64,000 bases of DNA, taken from contig NW_004450563.1 in NCBI RefSeq assembly GCF_000321225.1, positions 337,194 through 401,193 of the forward strand, written 5' to 3'. A program made the position numbers and the translations under genes. Below are positions 22,213 to 34,859 of this stretch, piece after piece (position 1 is the stretch's first letter; each line of letters starts with the position of its first letter). The notes beneath the pieces are model-generated. The model worked only from the letters and a program-made list of their open reading frames with translations. It was not told where the DNA came from and ran no database searches. The stretch comes from Odobenus rosmarus divergens (Eukaryota > Chordata > Mammalia > Carnivora > Odobenidae).

Positions 22213-23599
22213 GATGCAAAGTATCTTAATCTGATTTCTTTATTAGGTTACTATGTATATGTTCATTTCAGAGACCCCATTGAAGAAATTCATTTCTATT
22301 GCACACCATTTTTTATAACATAACCATCCTTTAAGAAATTTTACAATTACATTGTTGACTTTATTTATGAAATTTAATGACCTGTAATGTTGTTATTGTA
22401 CTGAGAAATGTTCTTTTAATAATTTTACAGGTTCATAAAGTGTTTTAGTTATTTCTATGTGAATCTGAAGGCTATGAGAAATCTTATTATCACAAGTATT
22501 TGGGCCACAGCTAATCAGAAGCCTATCATGATTCTGTTCAGGTCATTTATTTTGTTTCCTTAAAGATGAATTGAAAACTTCTTAGAACATCATATTTGGA
22601 AGCTAGTTTACTGACATAACTTCCATCCATATGTCCTCATTCAGCCATTTCATGCCATGGTTCTGCTCAAAATCTCAGATGGAAATAGCATTTCACTGTT
22701 TATTATTAGTATTTCAGGATGGATTTTTATGACCTGATTTTGACTGAAATTAAACTGGGGTTTATCCATTTTTATTGGGGCAGAATGCTATAATTAGAAG
22801 CTGTAAATACCCAATAAGTGAATAGGCAATAAAATGGTAATAGGCACTATCATTTATGAGACTGAAAATCTCTGTATGGATATAATATAAATCAGAGAAT
22901 TGTACAATTATATGGATCCACAAGGAGAGAGTGCCCTTCTCTGCACATGGTCATCATAATTCTGGCTCATGTTCTTCTAATAGAAGCCCAATAAGATTTT
23001 ATTCTCTTGGACATTTCATTTCATTTAAAGGATAATAGTCAGTTTTATGTGTTCATGAGGGTTTTATTTTTGATAGTGAGAAGGTGTAAACAAGACTGGA
23101 AAGGAAACTCTAAGGCATCCTGATGATAGAAGAAGGGTCCATTTTGATGCCAAGCTCAACAATTGTGCTAGGCAGTCCCAATGCTCTGGGAGAATATATA
23201 ACTGCAGTTTGCAATGATGGCTCTGATTAAAGGACAAATAAAAGTGAAAGTGAGTTTCTTTTTTCCAATACATAGTTCCTTTTGGCAGCAAAGCCAATGG
23301 GAAGAATTGACAATGAAACACAGATACCAAATTATGTGATTTACTGCACACACTGATCGGACCAGCAGTCTCCAGAAGCTCATTCAACTGCTCTCTTAGT
23401 ATACAACTCAAATTCTTCCCCAGCATGAATTCATTCTTCGTCAATAGCACAACCTAAAGCAAGTTCCTTTCCAGTTCTTGCCCCAAGGTTGAGCTCACAA
23501 GCTCCTATTACTGCTTATTTCATTTACATGAGATTTTCCTCATGATAATGCTATTAGCTTTAAGGTTTTATTGCCAGGACCATAAGGAATAAATTGTTT
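22213..23599. other. Unassigned DNA
   Basis: The longest open frame (minus strand, 23064-23450, 128 codons) has no recognised domain, signal or homologue. I regard it as chance. Confidence 0.5.
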
Positions 23600-23793
23600 A
23601 CCCAATTTCAGTCTTTTTTTAGGGTGGTAGGGGCAGAGGGAGGAGAGAGAATCTTAAGCAGGCTCCACGCCCAGCACAGAGCCCAGTGTGGTGCTCGATC
23701 TCACAACCCCGAAATCACAACCTGAGCAGAAACCAAGGGTCTGATTCTTAACCAACTGAGCCACTCTGGCGCCCCTCACCCAATTTTAGTCTT
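23600..23793 (-). mobile_element. CAN SINE, antisense, with 16-bp target-site duplication
   Basis: ACCCAATTTCAGTCTT (23600-23615) and ACCCAATTTTAGTCTT (23778-23793) flank the element, with one transition between them. The body contains CCCAGCACAGAGCCCAG, AACCTGAGCAGAAACC and CCAACTGAGCCACTCTGGCGCCCC. Confidence 0.95.
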
Positions 23794-26630
23794 GTTAGAG
23801 ACCTTGAACTTATCCATCAGATGCCCTTTGTTTCTTCTACTTATCTCTTGATGATCAATAAAGTCCAGTTTATTTCACAATTTGGCCTGATTTTTATCCT
23901 TGCTTTTCTATCTCCTTAACATCTGGTTGACCTGTGTAATTTTTCTTGAATTTACTACCTTAATTCAAAAAGATAAAAAGCTCCCATCTGTTCATATGGT
24001 TATCATAACTCCATTCTCTTCAGGGCTCCTGTTCCTATAAAAGATTCGCAGTGAGCTTGGGTTCTCTGAATTAAGTTTACTACATAATTTTATTTATTTT
24101 AAAACGTAAATGTTTCATTTCACTTTCACTATGTAATAGAATTTCCCTTTAATCAAGCCTACCACCCAACATTGGTCATGTCTCTTTCTAAATATTTGCA
24201 TCTCCCTAAAACTACCACATTTATAATTTCATCATTTAATATTTCAACGCCTTTTTCTTCTTTTATTTATTCCTTTATAATAAATTATACTGACAAAAGA
24301 CGATTCCTCAATTATTGGAACCAGTCTTAACACCACCCCAGATCTGCCTAGTCACTTCTACCTTTTGAGGCCCACACACATTTTTTTTGCTTCAGGACTT
24401 GAAGAGACCTGTGTTTTCCATAATCATAAAGCCGTAAGTGCTGTCTCCCTTGCTTCAATTCTTAGCATACAGACTGTTTCAGATTTCCCAGATATGCAGC
24501 CTGGGAAGTAGCAAGTTTTCCATCATGCCTCCAGGCATGGTTCCCAACAATTCCAGCAGTATCTAATTGTACTGGTATTTTTGAGGTTCAAACACCTAGT
24601 GTTTCCTTTCTTTCCTTCTTTATTTCACTCCCTTGGGACTGCACCTCTCAGCAACTGTCAGTAAACTGAGTCAGGCTCTATTGCAAGGACTTCATCATCA
24701 CTTTTATTGTAATTCTCCTTATCATTCTGCTGTTACATAAACTTTCACAGTTTCTAAAGGTTGGTATCCTCTTAACTGGGCTGTAGTACTGCATCTAAGG
24801 AGTGACAGCATTTTATTACCTTAGAGAATTTAGACCAATTTAATTTTAATCTAAGTAATTTTAGTCCAAATACTGGCATGTTTACCAAACTCTGTAATTT
24901 CCACACATTGCTACTCAATTTTTCATTGCTTTTGCAATAAACACCAAAATATCACATGATTTCCCCTTATGACATAACCATAATATTTCTTCCACTGTGT
25001 GTCACTCTAACTTACCTTGTAAACTAAAAGTGTTCCATGGTGCATTTTGCATGGTCCAAGAAGAGTTTCTCAGGACTTCTTCTTTACTTCCTAATATACA
25101 TTTCAGAACTTTTTTCCTCCAAATGAATTTAAAGCATAATTACACAACGATGATAATAGCACAGTCAGATCACACCTTGTATAACCTTGTCCTCAAGCAC
25201 AGTCCATTTTTCCAAAATTGTGGCCCACATATCCTGGTGAAATCCCAAGTGACAGCCAAAAGCACTGTCTCACATTGACACAAGTGGGATTTCCAAAGTT
25301 TGGTAGGCTGAGTAACCAAAGTAGAAGAGGCCAAAGTAATTTGATACTTAAAAAAAACCAGAAATGCCAAAAAGGCTAATCATTCCTTTTTAACATTTTA
25401 CACAAATCTTTTTACTTATTTTATCTCCTTTAAGAAAACATGAGCCCATGTCTATATTTTCAACCAGCTACATTTTTGAAATTTCAGTTTAGTACTCACA
25501 TAATTTTTATTGATCAAGAAATTTACGTATGCATGTCAATTACTTTTTATTATAATTTGTGATATAGTACTCCTATTGGCATCATTATATTTTCATGAAT
25601 TTTTCAAAAGACTCCACTTATTCTTATCAACTATTATTGTTTCCCTTTTCGATGCACAAATCATCCATGTTTGTCCACTAGTAGAGCTGTCTTCAGGTTG
25701 GACTATTTGTCTTCTGTAGCAATATCAAATAATATTTAAGAACATTCTTGTTTTCTTCAAACAACACATCTCAGGTTCCATATATTAATTATTATTGTTA
25801 TTATTATTATTTTGCTGGCTCTAGAATGCAGAATCAGCTCCTCTCTGGATACCAAGGATGTACACTGATAAGTAGAAGAAAGAATGAGGATAGAATGGAA
25901 GGTTCAGCCTTTTTGATGATAAAATAGGAGCTTTTCTTCTCTCTTTTTTTAAAAATATGACAGAACTATGTTGGTAATTAAATTTATTCCTTCTTTTCTA
26001 AATTTCATATTTTACTTTACTTGAATTTGAGTTCTGAGTTGTCCATTTTATTTTTTGTTTAGGCGTTTTTGGCCTAGCAATCTTAAAGTGAGTACAAATT
26101 ATGCAGTTCCAGGAAGGACCCTTTTCATTACTAGGGTGCCAATCACCTGAAAAGTAAAATAACCCCCCAAACACTAGAGAACTGTATCAAAAACACAGTC
26201 CCAATATACTAATAAGATACAGTGATTAAAAATAAAGAAAAATGCTATTTTTCAAAGTTAGGCTTAAAATCTTTTTCTAGCCTTTTTTGTTTGGACTCCA
26301 CTAATGGAATTGCTTTACCATTTGTAGATAGCAGCTTTAGTAGTGACACTTAGATTTTTACTGCATGTGCTTTCAAGTCATTGATTACAGTTTCACAGAG
26401 GCCCCTATATATTCTTGTTATCATGGTATTGCTTTACTTTAATTCCCTAAACTAGTCAAATGATTCAATAACACCCACCAGAATTAATATCCAGCATTAT
26501 CAAAGTCAGATATGGAAGCACGAATGTAAAAGTTGCAACTCAGAAAAGTAGTACATATTAACTTCTGTAAATCTCTGTAACCTCCCTAATTTTAGCCAGT
26601 ATTTTGCAATACAAGAGCTTTCTTAAGGTA
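23794..26630. other. Unassigned DNA
   Basis: AT-rich, with a short ATT-rich run at about 25788-25812. I recognise no gene, structural RNA or repeat family. Weak L2-like character near 23830-24000 is not strong enough to call. Confidence 0.45.
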
Positions 26631-26633
26631 GAT

Positions 26634-26722
26634 GGATAATAGGTAGCTATGTAGACAGCTGGATGATAGTTAGATGATAGATGATAGAGAGATATAGATA
26701 GATAGATAGATGATAGATAGAG

Positions 26723-26763
<41 letters not shown>
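26634..26763. repeat. (GATA)n microsatellite
   Basis: An imperfect GATA/GATG array passes into about 11 uninterrupted GATA units at 26720-26762. The antisense open frame rich in Ser/Ile/Tyr/Leu over it is a composition artefact. Confidence 0.95.
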
Positions 26764-26765
<2 letters not shown>

Positions 26766-29657
26766 GACAAACTAACAGCTTCGGATTTACTGTCTGCAAT
26801 ATATCTTCCCTATTTCTTGCCGCTCAGATTAGAGGCAGAGTCACAGTTCACGGGGGGAAGGTTTTCCTTCTCTTGTTCCTGGTAACAATGGTACGGTAAA
26901 GTCATTTTGTGTTTTTTCTTGATGATACACTTTCTCTCTTCTAGTCTACCTCTTCCATGCAACAATCACAATAGGGAATATATAGAGCTATATCTTTTTA
27001 GTGTATCAACATCTGAGCTTAAAAGGTAATTCAGATTCTAACTGGATATCAACCAAAAGCAATGTTATGCAAATAAAATTATTCTATTTTCCCCAGCCTT
27101 TATTTTTAAACTTATTGTAAGAAACTGGATATAATATTAAATATTTTATTAAATTTAAATTCTTTAAGTTCACCTGAATGCAAATATCAGGTTACAGTTC
27201 CATACTCATAATGAACAGTCTATACAAATGTTGGCATCTTTTCCAGTTCCTTTGATACACATCCAAATTTTATGGATGAGATTTTGGAGCCTCTTGTTGA
27301 AAATTTATCTGCAATGGCAAAAGAAGTGACTGCACTCATCCACGATGCTTGCCACTAAAATTACACCTCATGAAGACATAGACAATGTTTACCCCTGTAA
27401 AACTGAAGGAACATCTGCAAAGATAGATGGGATGAAGGTCAAGAGCACCATAGAGCACCTGGTAGAAGGAGTATTTTTAATCATTCATCTCTTGGAAAAG
27501 AAACAATGCTAACTCCCTCTCTTGATTGAACTAACTCATTACAGGCAAATTCTTGCCAAGTTTCTGTTGTGGGATTTTCTATTCACTCAAAGGTAGGCTA
27601 TTTATCCTAGTGAAATACACTCCTTTCCTGAACAATGTCTTTTCATGTGAACCACTAGCATTACTGCATTCCTGTGTCATGAATAAAAACGGCCACTGGA
27701 CAAATGTATTAAATTTCATTTTGCCTGAGAAGAACGGTCTGTATATCTCCCCCCCAACCCTGTATTTCTATTTTACCCTGATATCTCCTTACGTTTATAA
27801 GAAAACAAATGTTTAATCTTGGAAGTGTAGAAAATATAACATTATATACAATCGAAATTTATGGGAAATTATCACTAAATGGCTGATTCAAAGGAATTAA
27901 CCTGTCATATATTTTTTTAGTATCTTATTCTTTTCCTAGTTACATAGGAGAACTTCAAGGGTCTTTTATTTTTTTCTAAAGGGACTAGAATTTACACAAT
28001 GTTAAAGCATAAAATATTGTATAACAGTTTGCAAAGATTTAGGAGGTATTCTGGAAATATTAGCCTAGGAAAAATACATTGTAACCAGGAGAATTTCAAG
28101 ATTACAGAGCATTTGTATTTGTGGGCATATAGTCATGAACAATACTTCATAAAAGAAAAATTGCATTTGTAACAAAATGAGTTATTACTCTGCTTGAGGC
28201 AAAATAGACAGTTGATACTTTTGTCCCATGCTGGCTTAGGATTTTAGAAAATTCAAAAACAACAACCAAAGCTCCATGTTATATATAATTCAAGCTAACA
28301 TTGTATATATTTACACGTAGTTCCATGGGGCTGCTTCTGTGTTAATGCTGAGATGGTCCCAGGTCTCTTTGTTTTTGAGTGTCTATTGGTCCAAGAGCTT
28401 AAGGTTCATGTGATCCTGTATGTGTTACAGCTAGATGGTGTTAGCCATCTCCTATTAATAATGTGATGGACAAGCAAAAGTCAGCTCAATATATCCACGT
28501 AACTGTGAAATCTTTTCAAAACATTACTGGTGTCAGCTGGGCAGGGGAGACATCCTGTTGACTTCTAAATTCCCTGGGTTGTTATGACACTTCTTCAAGA
28601 TGGGACTGGGGGAAGAAATGGCCAGTGGACATTTACAGGATGGCATTTTCAGCATTCATTCAGTCTACTCATAAGAGAATTATAGGAATATTTTCTTCAT
28701 GTTTTTTCTGTGTTAAAGTAAAAACAACTACAACAATACATTCTGTCCCTTGGTGGTACTTCATGTTGTTGCCATATTAATGCAAGTTTTCTTTTGTTTT
28801 TTGAAAGCTGGGTCATTTTAGGTTTCTTGGGACAAAGCAGAATTACAAGGGAAAAATATCTACTTGAACAATTTTTCTCTTCCTTTCCCCTTTCTCCTTC
28901 TTTTCATACTCTGCTTGTCCTCTAAGAAACACTATTGTAATGGAAATGCAAAATTTCTATTCAGCAACTTCAATATTTAATAGCATGACAGGAGTAAACC
29001 AGTTAGATTAAACACATCTCCTATTTCTTCTTTGAATCTTTCTTGTTTCATTGCTTTCATTTCATTGTTTTCTTGTTTCATTGCTTGTTTCATTTCATGG
29101 GAGGGAAAGAATTAATATTTGTCATGTGATATTTTTTGACTAATTTTACCAGATGAAAATACAAAAGCAAAGAAAAAAAAACTTTTGGCTGTTTCTAACC
29201 ATTGCAGCAGACAGAAATTACCTTATTTATAGGGTAATATTTAGGAGTTAGTAGGGATAATAAAATGATAATTTATGAATACATCCTTTTCAGTGTTAGC
29301 AAAATCTGTGGCTTCTCCCGCTAGGTAGTAGGGGAAGAAATTCAAGTGATGAACACTCGTCATTCTTCTAGCTATAACTTTGTATTCTTGCTCAATCAAT
29401 GAAGATTGAAAAGCAGAGTAAAATTCTCGGAAGTCACTTTTGATGAAAACCAACATCTGCAGCACATACACATATGTCCACACACATAAATACAAATCAT
29501 GTAGAGAAAAATAATAAGAGGGGACTTGTGACAGGACAACATGAAGCACTTGTTTGCACAATAGTTGTTTCTCTAGTCTATTCATCTAATATACCAGAAC
29601 CCATATTTCCCATGGATTATCTATGATGATCTGAGGATATCCTAATCACCATCAATG
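26764..29657. other. Unassigned DNA
   Basis: No recognisable gene or repeat. The minus-strand open frame at 29241-29585 (114 codons) has no domain that I can identify. Confidence 0.45.
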
Positions 29658-29909
29658 CCTTCCCACAGGCAGAGGACCTGCGTGGTTCAGTCGGTTAAGT
29701 GTCTGACTCTTGATTTGGCTCAGGTCATGATCTCGGGGTTGTGGGGTGGAACCCCGCATAGGGCTCAGCGCTCAATGGGGAGTCTGCTTGAGATTCTCTC
29801 TCCCTCTCCCTCTATTCTTCCCCTGGCTTGGGTGCGAGCACTCTCTCTCTCTCTCCCTCTCAAATAAATAAATAAATAAATAAATCTTTATTTGACCTTC
29901 CCATTGGCA
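29658..29909 (+). mobile_element. CAN SINE, full length, sense, with target-site duplication
   Basis: The tRNA-like head reads GACCTGCGTGGTTCAGTCGG, followed by GGCTCAGGTCATGATCTCGG, a CT tract and (AAAT)n-CTTTA. CCTTCCCACAGGCA (29658-29671) and CCTTCCCATTGGCA (29896-29909) are the flanking duplications, with two mismatches. Confidence 0.93.
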
Positions 29910-31254
29910 ATTGTCATCAAAATTATGCTTACTAAGGCTTTTTTAAAAAAAGATTTATATAACAAAACAAGTATAAATTTTCAATAAACGTGGGCATGAA
30001 ATGTTGAAGTTTTCCTGAATTTTTGTGACACCAAGAAATGTCTCTTGTTACTATACAAAGTCAGAATGTATTCAATCTAACCTGAAAAACTATGCAAGTC
30101 TTTGCTCTCCCAGGGATAATGAAAGAAAGAGTAAATTTCCTAACACTCAATGAACAGCTAATAATGGAAAATAGTTCCTTAGAAAACAGTCTTATAGATA
30201 AACAATGAGTGTCACTGAAAAGCCTTACATATTTTTCATATGAAATTAATGACATCTCCTTTTAGAGCAAAGTAAAATCATATTAAAAACTACCTAAGAG
30301 TCATCTGTCCATAACATTAGCAATATCAGTAACACTTTAATATAGTCGATGTGAATATTACATATACTTTTATATAATTTCTACTTTTGTTCTGCATAGA
30401 TGAACTGGACTATTATTGTACAGGGCCACCTAGTTTGAGTTCTTCTATAGTGCTATCATGATCTATCTTTGAATTATGAAATAAGAGGTTTTCATACTCT
30501 CTGTACTTTTTTCTCTTCATTTAACTAACCATACATATACTAAATAGTTTGAATGTATCCTTTCATTAAATTAGTTAATTTACTTATAAGAGGTTTATTC
30601 AATAAATCTGAGCAAAGTCCTCAGTACATGCACCACAGTCCTCTTTTAGTTGGAGGGCTATTGTATTAGAAATAAACTGGCACACAGAAGGAGCAAACAC
30701 TCCCAAGCTCCTTTTATCTCAGTTCCTCCTACTGTGAAAGCTAGAGTTCCACACTTTTCCCATTTTCTGTACCTCCTAGGGTGATGGTGACACTCAGTTC
30801 AGAATGATGAAATCTCATGAAAAGCTTGCTGCTATGCTGCTTTCTTGATGAAAAGATGAAACAAAACTAATGTCTAAACTAAAGGAGGGTAAAAACAAAC
30901 AAACAAACAAACAAACAAAAAAAAAAAACCTCCTTTCTGCCTCAAAAGAAGTATGAGATCTGGAACTGAAGTAGCCTTCCTGTAATGATCAATACAAAAA
31001 TAAGTTTAAAAATGTCAACATATTGAGGATAAAGCAGCAGAAATAAAGGGAGAATAGTAGGTCCTTGCAGGGATCTTGGTCTTGCTGAGTCTAAACCATC
31101 TCCTACTAGGATTTGCTACATGAAGAAAGGAAACTCTTTTTACAATTAATGTACTGTTACTTTGATTTTCTATTCCTTGAAAATGACTGAGTCACATTTC
31201 ATGTATATTTGCTAAATTTTGAATTAAAGTAGTTATAGTATTATATTTGGCTAT
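29910..31254. other. Unassigned DNA with an (AAAC)n run
   Basis: Seven AAAC-like units and a poly-A lie at about 30890-30927. No other feature is recognised. Confidence 0.5.
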
Positions 31255-31690
31255 GAGTAATAACACCCCCCCCCAATAGCAGTGGTTTAAACAGTTAAAC
31301 ATTTATCTCTGTTTTGTGCCAAGTGTTGAATGTAAGTGGTCAATGCCTGATATACTAAGCTATAATGTCATGGGTCTGGGCATCTTTTATATTGATGTGT
31401 ATGTGGCCTACATCTCAGTATCATTTCATGTTCCAAGGAGGATGCTTTAGGCCCATATAGTGTATCTCCCTTTCAACCATAAGGAAGGAGAAATAAAACA
31501 AGGGATACAGTCCACCTGATTCTTAAAGGGCATAGAAACCCATCTGCTTACATCTTGTGCACTAGAACTTAGTTTTATAAATGTATCTAAGTAAAAACAA
31601 GGCTGACAAATGTGCTCACTTACAAATTCTGTTACCATAAAAGGGAGAGATTAGTATCTGAGGGCCAGATATGGTCACTGTTCCTGCCTT
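31255..31690 (+). mobile_element. Unnamed old interspersed repeat, copy A
   Basis: It has an ordered pattern shared with copy B at 33055-33440: AGCAGTGGTTTAAACA, then a variable middle, CTTGTGCACTAGAACTTAGTTTTATAA, and AATTCTGTTACCATAAAAGGGAGAGATTAG. I recognise the general pattern (GTGGCTTAAACAAGATAGAAG...GGCCAGAACTTAGTCACATGGCC) as a common placental repeat but cannot name it. Confidence 0.5.
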
Positions 31691-33054
31691 CCTCTTTGGC
31701 CACCAGAATATTCATGTTCACTGTTTTTCTTACAAAATTTCACTTTCTTCCCAAGAGTGAAAAATCCTAAACTCTCCTCTAGCTTCTGCAGTCAGTTCAA
31801 CTGTCAAAGCCAACCAGGTGACCCCATTGTTGTTTTTTTGTTTTCTGTAGCCAGTTCAAAGCCCAGTATCTCTCAATGTGTGGTACAGTCTTCTCCAAGA
31901 GAAATACATATTCAGTGGTGACATACAAGCAGAAAACCACAGTAAAAACATACAGCCATCAGTAGGCCATAGCAATAAATCAAGTCCATTAGGCAGGGAT
32001 AATGAATAGTCTTGCCTCTGACACAGGTACAAATTCCTATATTAGCACATCTGACAATGCTGATTGTATTCTCTGGGAAGAATCCACTTTTTCATTGTTT
32101 TCTGAGCATCTTCTGTGTCCTTAGAGTGGTTCCTCATTACTTTTTGTTCTTCATAGCCACATTTATGGTGAGCATCAGAAAATATGTATTTTTTGATGAC
32201 TGCCTAGATTTAAGAGCTCACCTTCTGTTGGTTCGGATTTGTGGTTCCTGAAATTTCTGTTGGATAGAAAATTTACTAACTTTTGCAGTCCAGTCCTCTC
32301 TTGTTTTCTGTAGCAATGTAACCTATTCAACAGTTCTCTGAGCTTCTGATTTGTTTCTAGTCAATTTCATATCCATGTTCCCCTAGCAGAATGTTTTGTT
32401 TACACCTAGTTTTTAACCTTGAAATCTCTGATGTTGTAAAGAATTTTATCCATCCCCAGTCCTCTTAATTAGTTCTGGTTATCTTACACTCTCTGAAATA
32501 ATGTCATAGAAGGGGGAAACAACACTCTTGATGGAAATCTGCCATTAGGCTTCCAACCTTTGTGGGGAAGAGCATCAGTATTACTTCTTGTTAAGTCTAC
32601 CATTTTGAAGCTACTACTTAACTGGTCCAGTTTTTGGTACAAAAGCAGGTGGTGGTTTTAATCATTCATGGCTGCAAATTATGGATCATCCCGTCAGTTT
32701 TCTGGCCAAGACAGAAAGTGCTTCCTATAGCACACTTGATCCCCTTTCTACCCAGTTTGTGGTTCTGGATAGCTCTGACCTAAGTTCATCTTTTTAAGCA
32801 CTTTTTTTTTTTGAAAGCAGTAACATTTTCTGAAATAGTAGGAATATGATTATCTCTGGGTTAGCAAATGATCTGGCTTCAAAATTGCAATAGATAACAT
32901 TTGGCTGAAAGTTTTTCATGGCATGATATGGATAATGAGCAACTCAGTCTTCATAATCTGAGTCTTTGCTACCATACTCAAACATTCCCACTAAGCCTAC
33001 ATTAATAAATTCTAAAATGGTAAAAGTCCTAATTTCAGTCAACAAAATCTTTAT
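31691..33054. other. Unassigned DNA
   Basis: Slightly higher GC in places. No exon, RNA or repeat family is recognised. Confidence 0.45.
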
Positions 33055-33440
33055 CAGTCTTAAAATCAACCAAAATGACACTGGCTTAAGCAATTTAGAA
33101 GTTTCCTCCCATTAATCCAAAAACCCAGAGGTCAACAAGGCAGGATTTGGGTGGCAGGACTGTTCTACTTGTTATTCATGGCCCAGACTCCTCAATCTCT
33201 AGGGAGACGTACTGTCATGGTTCAAGATGATATCATTTGCATTCTAGGCAGCAAGATGAAGAAAATGACTTAGGACAGGGACAAAGTGTGCACAGAATTA
33301 TCTTTCACAGAAGGTCTCTAGACACTGCCAACAAACTTCTAATTATATCTCACGGGCCAGGATTTAGTCAGATGGCCCTATTTAGCTGCAAGAGTCTAGA
33401 AATTTGACCTATATTCTAGGTAGTATCAATCACAAATACA
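33055..33440 (+). mobile_element. Unnamed old interspersed repeat, copy B
   Basis: CTGGCTTAAGCAATTTAGAAGTTTCC, CTAGGCAGCAAGATGAAGAAAATG and GGGCCAGGATTTAGTCAGATGGCCCTATTTAGCTGCAAG follow the same family order as copy A 1.8 kb upstream, in the same orientation. Confidence 0.5.
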
Positions 33441-34087
33441 ATTTTTAGAAAGGTGGGGAGTAATATTATTCGAAGAATTCAAGAAATAAGGAAAGAATAA
33501 TATTAGGGGAAAATAGCCATTTTTATCATATGTTCTACCATTATTTTTCTTTTTTTAACACACTGTGTTAAAAAGTGTGTGTATTCAAGGTATTGTGTAT
33601 TCAAGGGTGATAATGGGGATAAAGATGGAGATGGTAACAAACTACTGGGTTGCTAATCAGAGAAACTGTGCCAGAGGAACACGTGCTTTCTTAGAACTGG
33701 CAATATTATGATGTGAAAAGCCATTTCTATGTTCCTTAAAATATTCTGAAAATACACAAAGTGGAAGCGATGTACCAGCTTCATTGAGCCAGTGTTCCAC
33801 TCTATCCAGATTGAAAACAACCTTATCATTCAGCATTTGGCAGTAAAATTCTAGCAAACATTACAACAAATTCAAAGAGCTATACTTTAGTTTTTTTTAA
33901 TTTCTTTTTTTCTCATATTGCTCCCTCCTTTTTTTCTGATGTTTAGGAACCAACAGTCACACTTTGTCTCTTTTGTAAAAATGCCTGACAATCCTCTTTA
34001 TCTTCCATGAAAATAGGGGAAGATAAGTAATTTATTCCTCCTCACTTGGATCATTTTTGATTAAATATTCTATTGAAAAAAATGTTT
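33441..34087. other. Unassigned DNA with a short hairpin
   Basis: TTTTTAACAC-ACT-GTGTTAAAAA at 33552-33574 is a perfect 10-bp stem with a 3-nt loop. A TGTGTATTCAAGG direct repeat follows near 33577 and 33594. Nothing else is seen. Confidence 0.55.
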
Positions 34088-34297
34088 TTTTAATAGAATT
34101 ATTTATTTATTTTAGAGAGGGAGAGAGAAAGAGTGGGGGAGGAGGGGCAGAATGAGAGAGAGAGAGAGAGAATCTCAAGCAGATTCCCCGCTGAGCATGG
34201 AACCAGACGTGGGGCTTCATCTCAAGACCCTGAGATCATGACCTGAGCTGAAATCAAGAATTGAATGCTTAACTGACTGAGCCACCCAGGCACCCCA
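34088..34297 (-). mobile_element. CAN SINE, full length, antisense
   Basis: TTATTTATTTATTTTAGAGAGG, a long GA tract, CCCTGAGATCATGACCTGAGC and AACTGACTGAGCCACCCAGG are clear. The flanking A-rich sequences (AAAAAAATGTTT and AAAAAAACTGTTT) are a plausible duplication. Confidence 0.93.
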
Positions 34298-34859
34298 CAA
34301 AAAAACTGTTTCTAATTCAGTGTTAAGCTAGTTTCTTAATGTAAAGTTAGGGAAATTCTAAAAAATATAGGCCCTCAGGATTGGGTCTTCAAGTTTCATA
34401 GTCTCAAATTGAAGCAATGATAAGCAATTTTAAAAGGTTATAGAAGAAATCCCAAATGTTTTTCAAAAGTGTTTTGGATTTGGCCTCAATCAGAAATGAA
34501 GAAGCACTGATTCAGAAATAAATCAACTTCAGAAAAGATAGCATTCCATTGTGACAAAAGATTTGTTCCTCTTGTAGATACTCATTACATTGTAAAACAC
34601 ATTTTAATAACATTTATCATGCATTATCAGTTCTTTAAGAAACTTCAGGCTATTGATGTACATCTCAGTGGATATCAAAAGAGTCTCCTCTGTGTGGTTG
34701 CTAAGAAACTGATGCATCAGAGTCAGAAAATTTTACCCTCATTGATTGTATTGTCTAACAAAAATGAATATCTGGACTAATAAAAACAGGAAAAAATCAT
34801 CAAAATGAGGAAATAGGAATTTTCTACCATTTTCCTCCCAAAGAACACCAATTTTGATG
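34298..34859. other. Unassigned DNA
   Basis: No feature is recognised. Confidence 0.5.

Noticed and set aside
23064..23450. 128-codon minus-strand open frame
   Set aside because: No domain, no conserved start context, and an overlapping alternative frame exists. Its length is unremarkable for 64 kb of DNA.
26634..26763. Regular repeats that could suggest a CRISPR-like array
   Set aside because: Simple GATA microsatellite without unique spacers, in a mammalian genome.
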